From: JAPPHY01 sp034423135
Lineage (GTDB): Bacteria; Chloroflexota; Dehalococcoidia; Lucifugimonadales; UBA2985
DNA length: 64,000 nucleotides
Direction: 5' to 3'
Assembly: GCA_034423135.1 (NCBI GenBank)
Contig: DAOUJC010000004.1
Location: forward strand, 1-64,000
The position numbers and the translations under genes were made by a program. This document shows, piece by piece, positions 58,857 through 64,000 of this stretch. Numbering within the stretch: the first letter of the stretch is position 1; every line of letters begins with the position of its first letter. The notes below the pieces were generated by a model, which did not search any database, was not told where the DNA came from, and was given only the letters and a program-made list of their open reading frames with translations.

Positions 58857-60125
58857 ATGAGCGGCAGTGCAATGGACCCAAGGACGCTTCGCAGCATAAC
58901 CAGGCGCGGCGTGTCGGACATAATCGTGGAGGAGGAGTTCGTACGCCTCCTCGGCGAGGGCAAGCCTCTCCGGCTTAAGATGGGATTCGATCCCAGCCGG
59001 CCCGACATCCACCTGGGCCACGCCGTGGGCCTGAGGAAGCTTCGACAGCTGCAAGAGCTGGGACACCAGGTTATCCTCATAGTGGGCGACTGGACGGCGC
59101 AGATCGGCGACCCCAGCGGCCAGTCCGCCACACGGCAGATGCTGACGGCGGAGGAGGTGCGGGCCAACGCCGAGACCTACATGCAGCAGTTCTTCAAGGT
59201 GGTCGACAGGGACCGCACGCAGACGGAGTGGCAGAGCGAGTGGTTCGGCAAGTTCTCACTCGCCAACGTCATCGACCTGACGAGGCGTTTCACCGTGGCG
59301 CAGTTCCTGGCGCGTGACGACTTTGCGAAGCGGTTCCGTGCTCAACAGCCCATCGCCATAACAGAGCTGCTGTACCCGCTGCTGCAGGCCTACGACTCGG
59401 TCGCCATCGAGTCGGACGTGGAGTTCGGAGGCTCCGACCAGCGGTTCAACCTGCTGGTGGGCCGCGACCTCCAGGCCATGATGGGGCAGCGGCAGCAGCA
59501 GTGCTTCATCATGCCGCTGCTGGTGGGCACGGACGGCGTGCAGAAGATGAGCAAGAGCCTGGACAACTACATTGGCGTGTTCGAGGAGCCCAACGACATC
59601 TACGGCAAGGTCATGTCCATTCCGGACGGCCTCATCCTGGACTACTTCGAGCTGCTCACGGACACGCCGGACGAGGAGCTCGCCGACATGCGCTCCACGC
59701 TCGAGGCGGAGGCGGTCAACCCGATGGAGCTGAAGAAGCGCCTGGCGCGTGACCTGGTGGCGCAGTTCCACGACACGGAGACTGCTCTGTCGGCGGAGCG
59801 AAACTTCGAGGGTACGTACCAGCGCGGCGAGGCGCCGGAGGAGGCACAGATAATCTCGCTGGCGGAGTGGGTGGACAAGCTGCGAGAGGAAGTGAGCGGC
59901 GCGCAGGCCGGCGATCCCGCTGCCGCCACGCTGCCGATTGTCCCGATCATGGTCGGCGAGGGTCTGGCCACCAGCGCAAGTGAGGCCAAGAGGTTGCTCC
60001 AGCAGGGAGCAGTGGAGGTAGACGGCGAGCGGCTGACGACGCAGACGGCGTCGCTGCGCGAGGGAAGCCTGATGCGTGTGGGCAGGAGGCGCTTCGCGCG
60101 GTTTGTGGGGCCTGCTTCGGGGTGA
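58857..60125 (+). CDS. tyrS: Tyrosyl-tRNA synthetase
   Basis: 422 residues from ATG 58857. HIGH-like motif HLGHAVGLRKL, GDWTAQIGDPSGQSATR, AYDSVAIESDVEFGGSDQRFNLL, KMSKSLDNYIGVFEEPNDIYGK (KMSKS) and a C-terminal S4-type RNA-binding domain (ASEAKRLLQQGAVEVDGER). The type is closer to TyrZ than to E. coli TyrS. It charges tRNA-Tyr. It follows ribF by 13 bases, as in several genomes. Confidence 0.95.
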   Translation: MSGSAMDPRTLRSITRRGVSDIIVEEEFVRLLGEGKPLRLKMGFDPSRPDIHLGHAVGLRKLRQLQELGHQVILIVGDWTAQIGDPSGQSATRQMLTAEEVRANAETYMQQFFKVVDRDRTQTEWQSEWFGKFSLANVIDLTRRFTVAQFLARDDFAKRFRAQQPIAITELLYPLLQAYDSVAIESDVEFGGSDQRFNLLVGRDLQAMMGQRQQQCFIMPLLVGTDGVQKMSKSLDNYIGVFEEPNDIYGKVMSIPDGLILDYFELLTDTPDEELADMRSTLEAEAVNPMELKKRLARDLVAQFHDTETALSAERNFEGTYQRGEAPEEAQIISLAEWVDKLREEVSGAQAGDPAAATLPIVPIMVGEGLATSASEAKRLLQQGAVEVDGERLTTQTASLREGSLMRVGRRRFARFVGPASG

Positions 60126-60182
60126 CTCGCACGGCGCAGCCGCTGTCGATTTCGGAAGTGTGCGGGAGCAGGAGAGCGCGCC

Positions 60183-60437
60183 ATGGCTGACTTCAAGTTT
60201 GCCAGAGGTCAGAATGTCCGTGTGAGGGAGGGCAGCTTTCCGCTCAACAACCCGGACGGCTACGGACTTATCGGCCGTACGGGCTGCGTGGAGCGCGCGT
60301 GGGACCCGCGCGGCGGCAGGCGAGACGAGCACACCGTGCGCTCGGAGCACATCCAGTACTTTGAGCTGCTACAGTACGACGTGCGCATTGACGGCAGGCT
60401 ATACTCGCTGAATGAGGACTGGCTGGAAGAGGCGTAG
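60183..60437 (+). CDS. Hypothetical protein
   Basis: 84 residues. ARGQNVRVREGSFPLNNPDGYGLIGRTG has the look of a small SH3-like barrel (binding an RNA or protein partner), ending LYSLNEDWLEEA. No family recognised. GGAGAGCGCGCC precedes the start. It lies between tyrS and the serine genes. Confidence 0.55.
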   Translation: MADFKFARGQNVRVREGSFPLNNPDGYGLIGRTGCVERAWDPRGGRRDEHTVRSEHIQYFELLQYDVRIDGRLYSLNEDWLEEA

Positions 60438-60477
60438 CGGCGCGGCACATTCGCCCCAAATCGTACTAGCGCGCCCC

Positions 60478-60504
60478 TTTTGGCAGGCTGCTCCATGTGG
60501 TAAA
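60478..60504 (+). promoter_or_regulatory. Promoter candidate upstream of the serine genes
   Basis: TTGGCA (60478-60483), 15 bases, TAAAAT (60499-60504). The spacer is short. A GGCCATCC/GGACGGCC stem is in the leader between here and the start codon. Confidence 0.35.
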
Positions 60505-60574
60505 ATTCACAATGCGTGAAGGCCATCCCCCAGCAGCTTGGAGGACGGCCAGCGAAGAATGATGGGAGGTTGAA

Positions 60575-61684
60575 GTGAACCTACGCGTACCCGGTCCTAC
60601 GCCATGTCCCGACTACGTCCTGGAAGCCATGAACCGCGACATGATCAATCATCGCGGCCCGGAGTTCCAGGCCATGATTCATCGCTGTACCGAGAGGCTA
60701 AAGGAGGTCTTCAAGACCGACGGCGACGTCCTGATTCTGACCGGCTCCGGCACCGGCGCCATGGAGGCTGCCGTGGTCAACGTCCTGTCGCCGGGTGACC
60801 AGGTGCTCTGCGTGTCCATCGGCGTATTCGGCGACCGGCTGGCGCAGATCGCGGAGGCGTTCGGCGCATCCGTCACCAAGCTGACCGCCACGTGGGGCAC
60901 GCCCGCCGACCCCGAGGCCATTCGCAGCGCGCTCGCCGAGAATCCCGACATCAAGGCCGTCCTGGTCACCCACAACGAGACCTCAACCGGCGTCACCAAC
61001 GATATGGCAGCCATCAGCTCCGTGGTCAAGGGAGCCGGCAAGCTGCTCGTGGTGGACGCTATCAGCAGCCTGTCTTCGCTGCCGTTCTACACGGACGAGT
61101 GGGGCTGCGACGTGGTCATGAGCGGTTCGCAGAAGGGCTACATGGTGCCGCCCGGCCTCGCCTTCATCAGCGTCAGCGCGGAGGGGTGGAAGGCGTTCGA
61201 GGAGGCCCGCATGCCCCGCTTCTACTGGGACTTTGGAAGGGCCAAGAGCTACCTCAATCGCGGCCAGACGCCCTGGACGCCCGCAGTCTCCGTCTTCTAC
61301 GGCCTGGACGCCGCGCTGGAGCGGATGCTCGATGAGGGCATGGACGCCATATTCGAGCGACACGCCCGCATCGCGCAGCGGACGCGGGACGGAGTCAAGG
61401 AGCTTGGACTCAAACTCTTCGCCGACGAGAGCTGCGCTTCCAACACCGTGACTGCCGTAAACGTCCCGGAGGGCGTGGAGCTTCCCGCGCTGATGCGCCA
61501 GCTCCAGGCCGACCATGACGTTGTGCTGGCCGGTGGCCAGGGCGCATTGGACGGCAAGATCATGCGCGTTGGGCATCTGGGCTACATCACGGACGAGGAC
61601 ATCACCCAGGTCCTGAGCGCGCTGTCCACGGTGCTTCCCCAGGTTGGATTCCAGCCCGTCACCTCGCCCGCCGGGGGTGCCTGA
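60575..61684 (+). CDS. Class V aminotransferase (serine-glyoxylate/alanine-glyoxylate type)
   Basis: 369 residues from GTG 60575 behind GGGAGG. LRVPGPTPCPDYVLEAM, GSGTGAMEAAVVNVLSPGD, HNETSTGVTNDM, VVDAISSLSSLPFYTDEWGCDVVMSGSQKGYMVPPGL (PLP Lys) are the class V signatures. It overlaps serA by 1 base (TGATG). Next to serA, this group can transaminate 3-phosphohydroxypyruvate or serine. Pairing with serA favours a serine-biosynthetic role (inference). Confidence 0.88.
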   Translation: MNLRVPGPTPCPDYVLEAMNRDMINHRGPEFQAMIHRCTERLKEVFKTDGDVLILTGSGTGAMEAAVVNVLSPGDQVLCVSIGVFGDRLAQIAEAFGASVTKLTATWGTPADPEAIRSALAENPDIKAVLVTHNETSTGVTNDMAAISSVVKGAGKLLVVDAISSLSSLPFYTDEWGCDVVMSGSQKGYMVPPGLAFISVSAEGWKAFEEARMPRFYWDFGRAKSYLNRGQTPWTPAVSVFYGLDAALERMLDEGMDAIFERHARIAQRTRDGVKELGLKLFADESCASNTVTAVNVPEGVELPALMRQLQADHDVVLAGGQGALDGKIMRVGHLGYITDEDITQVLSALSTVLPQVGFQPVTSPAGGA

Positions 61685-63261
61685 TGCCCCGGTTGCTGGT
61701 ATCGGACCCGCTGGCCATCGAAGGACTTGAGCTTCTCCGCTCTCAGGGTGACGTGGACGTCAAGCTCCGCATGGAACCCCAGGAGCTGCTGTCCATCATT
61801 GGCGACTACGATGCCCTGGTGGTGCGCAGCGAGACGAGGGTGACCGCGGAGGTGGTGGACGCCGGCGAGAAACTCCAGGTGATCGGGCGAGCCGGCGTGG
61901 GAGTCGACAACATAGACGTGGGCGCTGCCACGCGCCGCGGTATACCAGTCGTCAACGCCCCAACCGGAAACACAATCGCGGCCGCCGAGCACACCATCGC
62001 CATGATGCTGGCGCTGGCGCGCAACATCCCGCAGGCCCACGAGTCGCTGCGCCGCGGCGAGTGGACGCGCAGCGCGTTCACCGGCGTCGAGGTGCGCAAC
62101 CGGGTGCTTGGCGTCATTGGCCTGGGCAAGGTCGGCACGGAGGTGGCGCACCGCGCGCGCGGCCTTCAGATGCGCGTGCTGGGCTACGATCCATTCGTTT
62201 CGCCGGAGCACGCGAGCATGCTTGGCATCGAGCTGTCCTCGCTGGAGCGCATCTACGCGGAGGCGGACTTCATATGCCTTCACACGCCCTTGACTGAGTC
62301 CACCCGCGGCATCATCGGCGAGAAGGCGATCTCCATGATGAAGCCGACCGTGCGCATTCTCAACGTGGCGCGCGGCGAGCTTGTGGATGAGGACGCCCTG
62401 CTGAGCGCCGTCGAGGACGGGCGCGTCGCGGGAGCCGCGCTGGACGTATTCTCGACTGAGCCGCCGCACGGCAGCCCGCTGCTCGAAAGCGGCCGCATAG
62501 TCGTCACGCCTCACCTTGGCGCATCCACGCAGGAGGCGCAGGCGGAGGTGGCGCGGGAGGTCGCGGAGCAGGTCATCGCAGTCCTGGAGGGACGCTCCGC
62601 GATGCACACTGTCAACGCCCCGTTCGTGCCGCCGGAAACGCAGCGAGTGCTGACGCCCTACGTCGACGCCGGGTCGTACGCGGGGAAGCTGGCGGCGCAG
62701 CTTGTGACGGGACAGCTGGAGTCGGTGAACCTGCGCTATGACGGCGAGATTGCGGCCCACGACACCAACCTGCTAAGGGCGGCCTGCTTGGTTGGTATCC
62801 TCAGCCCCATCAGCGACGAGCGTGTCAACCTGATCAACGCCAACCTGCATGCCTCCCAGCGGGGCCTGCGGATATCGGAACAGAAGAGCCCCACTGCGGA
62901 GCAGCTCAGCAGCATGGTCACCGTGGAAATGGAGACCACGATGGGGAGGATCGCCATCTCCGCTTCGCACGTACGCGGGGAGACGCACATCGTGCGCATC
63001 AACAACTACTGGATCGACATTGTGCCGACGGGCGGGTACATGCTCATTGCCAGCCACCAGGACAGGCCGGGCATGATTGGGGCTGTGGGCACCATCACGG
63101 GCAAGCACGACATCAACATCAGCTTCATGGAGGTGGGCAGGATGGAGCCCAGAGGCCCCGCCACCATGATCATCGGCCTGGACGATCCACTGACGGACGC
63201 GGTGCTCGCCGAGATCAACACCCTGCCCAACATGGTCCAGACCGTGGTTGTGCAGCTGTAG
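61684..63261 (+). CDS. serA: D-3-phosphoglycerate dehydrogenase
   Basis: 525 residues, the long SerA type. VIGRAGVGVDNIDVGAATRRGI, the Rossmann motif GVIGLGKVGTEVAHRARGL, the catalytic HTPLTESTRGIIG and VVTPHLGASTQEAQ, an intervening ASB-like domain and a C-terminal ACT domain (YMLIASHQDRPGMIGAVGTI). It oxidises 3-phosphoglycerate, the first serine step, and the ACT domain senses serine. The start is coupled to the aminotransferase by overlap. Confidence 0.95.
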   Translation: MPRLLVSDPLAIEGLELLRSQGDVDVKLRMEPQELLSIIGDYDALVVRSETRVTAEVVDAGEKLQVIGRAGVGVDNIDVGAATRRGIPVVNAPTGNTIAAAEHTIAMMLALARNIPQAHESLRRGEWTRSAFTGVEVRNRVLGVIGLGKVGTEVAHRARGLQMRVLGYDPFVSPEHASMLGIELSSLERIYAEADFICLHTPLTESTRGIIGEKAISMMKPTVRILNVARGELVDEDALLSAVEDGRVAGAALDVFSTEPPHGSPLLESGRIVVTPHLGASTQEAQAEVAREVAEQVIAVLEGRSAMHTVNAPFVPPETQRVLTPYVDAGSYAGKLAAQLVTGQLESVNLRYDGEIAAHDTNLLRAACLVGILSPISDERVNLINANLHASQRGLRISEQKSPTAEQLSSMVTVEMETTMGRIAISASHVRGETHIVRINNYWIDIVPTGGYMLIASHQDRPGMIGAVGTITGKHDINISFMEVGRMEPRGPATMIIGLDDPLTDAVLAEINTLPNMVQTVVVQL

Positions 63262-63267
63262 ACCGTC

Positions 63268-64000
63268 TCACTCGGCGCTTCGCTCCTCCAGGCCATCCGC
63301 GTAGACGTGCATGGCCTGCCGCAGAAACCCGGCCAGCCCCGGCCCCCAACGGTCGTAGTGCGCCGCGAATCGCGCGTCCTCCACGTACATGTCGGCCAGC
63401 CCGCGAAAGACCTGGGGTGAGCACTCGTAGAACCGGGTGTTGATTAGGCCGTACCAGCGGCCCACCAACTCTTGCACCTCCGTGTCGGCGGGGTCCTGCT
63501 CCATGAGAGCGGCTAGGCCGCGGTTGATCTCGTCGCTTTCCGACTGAATGTCCTGCCAGTCCTGCTTGGTGTAGCCGCTCGTGCGGCGCTCGGACTCCTC
63601 CCATGCGGGTGTGTTGCCCCACCGGCGGCGGGCCTCCTCTCGGTACTCGTTGAGCTTCGACTCGTCGAACCCTTGGAACATCGCGGTGCTGCTCATATCT
63701 TCACCTCCATCCATTGCTGCAATCGACCTGTCGACCGATCTGATCAGCGCTTGCACGTGCCTGCGCTTCTCGACAAGCAGCCTGCGGTGCATGGCGAGTG
63801 CTTCCCTCCGGTCGAAGTCCGGGCTGTTCAGCACGCGGCCGATGTCGCGCAGGCTGAAGCCCAGCTCTCGGAAGAAGAGCACCTGCTGCAGGCGCTCCAG
63901 GTCGGCGTCGCTGTACAGGCGGTAGCCGGCCGGACTGACCGCGGCGGGCTTGAGCAGCCCGATCGCGTCGTAGTGGTGCAGCGTCCTTACGGTCACGCCT
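63268..64000 (-). CDS. MerR-family regulator with TipAS-like ligand domain (partial)
   Basis: The visible part begins at the start of the DNA-binding domain (TVRTLHHYDAIGLLKP) and runs through AGYRLYSDADLERLQQVLFFRELGFSLRDIG to a C-terminal domain (WGNTPAWEESERRTSGYTKQDW...) typical of TipA-type antibiotic-sensing regulators. The true start and the first helix lie beyond 64000, so the gene is cut by the window end. Such proteins bind a drug-like ligand and activate efflux or resistance genes. Confidence 0.88.
   Translation of the reverse strand, partial: GVTVRTLHHYDAIGLLKPAAVSPAGYRLYSDADLERLQQVLFFRELGFSLRDIGRVLNSPDFDRREALAMHRRLLVEKRRHVQALIRSVDRSIAAMDGGEDMSSTAMFQGFDESKLNEYREEARRRWGNTPAWEESERRTSGYTKQDWQDIQSESDEINRGLAALMEQDPADTEVQELVGRWYGLINTRFYECSPQVFRGLADMYVEDARFAAHYDRWGPGLAGFLRQAMHVYADGLEERSAE

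Overview
The window is about 64 kb of G+C-rich bacterial chromosome, dense with genes on both strands. It most likely comes from a Chloroflexota lineage near Dehalococcoidia/SAR202. That placement is an inference from gene content: a futalosine-type menaquinone set, many P/T-rich lipoproteins, separate overlapping transaldolase and phosphoglucose isomerase genes, and selenoproteins. No 16S rRNA is present to confirm it.

Layout. 1-2.5 kb: the 3' end of a 23S rRNA gene, then an initiator tRNA whose 3' half is repeated 1.36 kb downstream, bracketing a small-alarmone-synthetase-like gene. 2.5-5.1 kb: a frameshifted lipoprotein, a long foldback sequence, a membrane-anchored HNH protein and tRNA-Gln. 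5.2-8.7 kb: the rpmH-rnpA-yidD-(beta-propeller lipoprotein)-yidC-jag block behind a perfect consensus promoter. 8.7-10.8 kb: a secreted HNH nuclease with seven Excalibur repeats. 11-20 kb: a molybdenum hydroxylase subunit, an MFS transporter, a PIG-L deacetylase, NudC, an oxidoreductase, a peroxiredoxin, a thiolase-like protein and a glutaredoxin-like protein. 20-29 kb: a lipoprotein, a small-protein/retropepsin pair, a fused MFS protein, a two-component system, a phosphoesterase and an NmrA-like protein. 29-31.2 kb: a PadR regulator and membrane protein bracketed by a 58-bp repeat of the 3' end of mqnC. 31.1-34.1 kb: mqnE-mqnA-mqnC. 34.2-37.6 kb: a more A+T-rich island with a nuclease-like protein and an HTH/ImmA-IrrE metalloprotease pair. 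37.6-40.7 kb: a TlpA-like thioredoxin, CcdA, a heme-transporter remnant, an MhuD-like heme monooxygenase and a VOC protein. 40.9-45.1 kb: rpiB-tal-pgi-gnd. 45.1-50.3 kb: DUF2277, an SDR, a DUF3179 lipoprotein, tRNA-Gly, a VirB11-like ATPase and selD. 50.4-54.1 kb: cysK, trpA-aroH and a DAHP synthase. 54.2-64 kb: Nudix, aminoglycoside-phosphotransferase-like and winged-helix genes, a structured leader, a DMT transporter, ribF, tyrS, a serine-type aminotransferase with serA, and a partial MerR gene.

The strongest observation is selenocysteine use. The DUF3179 lipoprotein is interrupted by TGA exactly where the family has the first Cys of its VTxCPLC motif. A bulged hairpin with a G-starting three-base loop follows the TGA at the spacing expected of a bacterial SECIS. 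About 2.3 kb further on, selD carries an in-frame TGA at catalytic position 17 with a very similar hairpin. Reading both TGAs as Sec restores full-length proteins. A selenoprotein DUF3179 is not a family I recall as described.

Other items worth attention are two gene cassettes flanked by duplicated gene ends (tRNA-fMet and mqnC), a PadR operator inside a consensus promoter, a 20-bp TetR-type operator upstream of the menaquinone genes, and out-of-frame dual coding at the yidC/jag junction.
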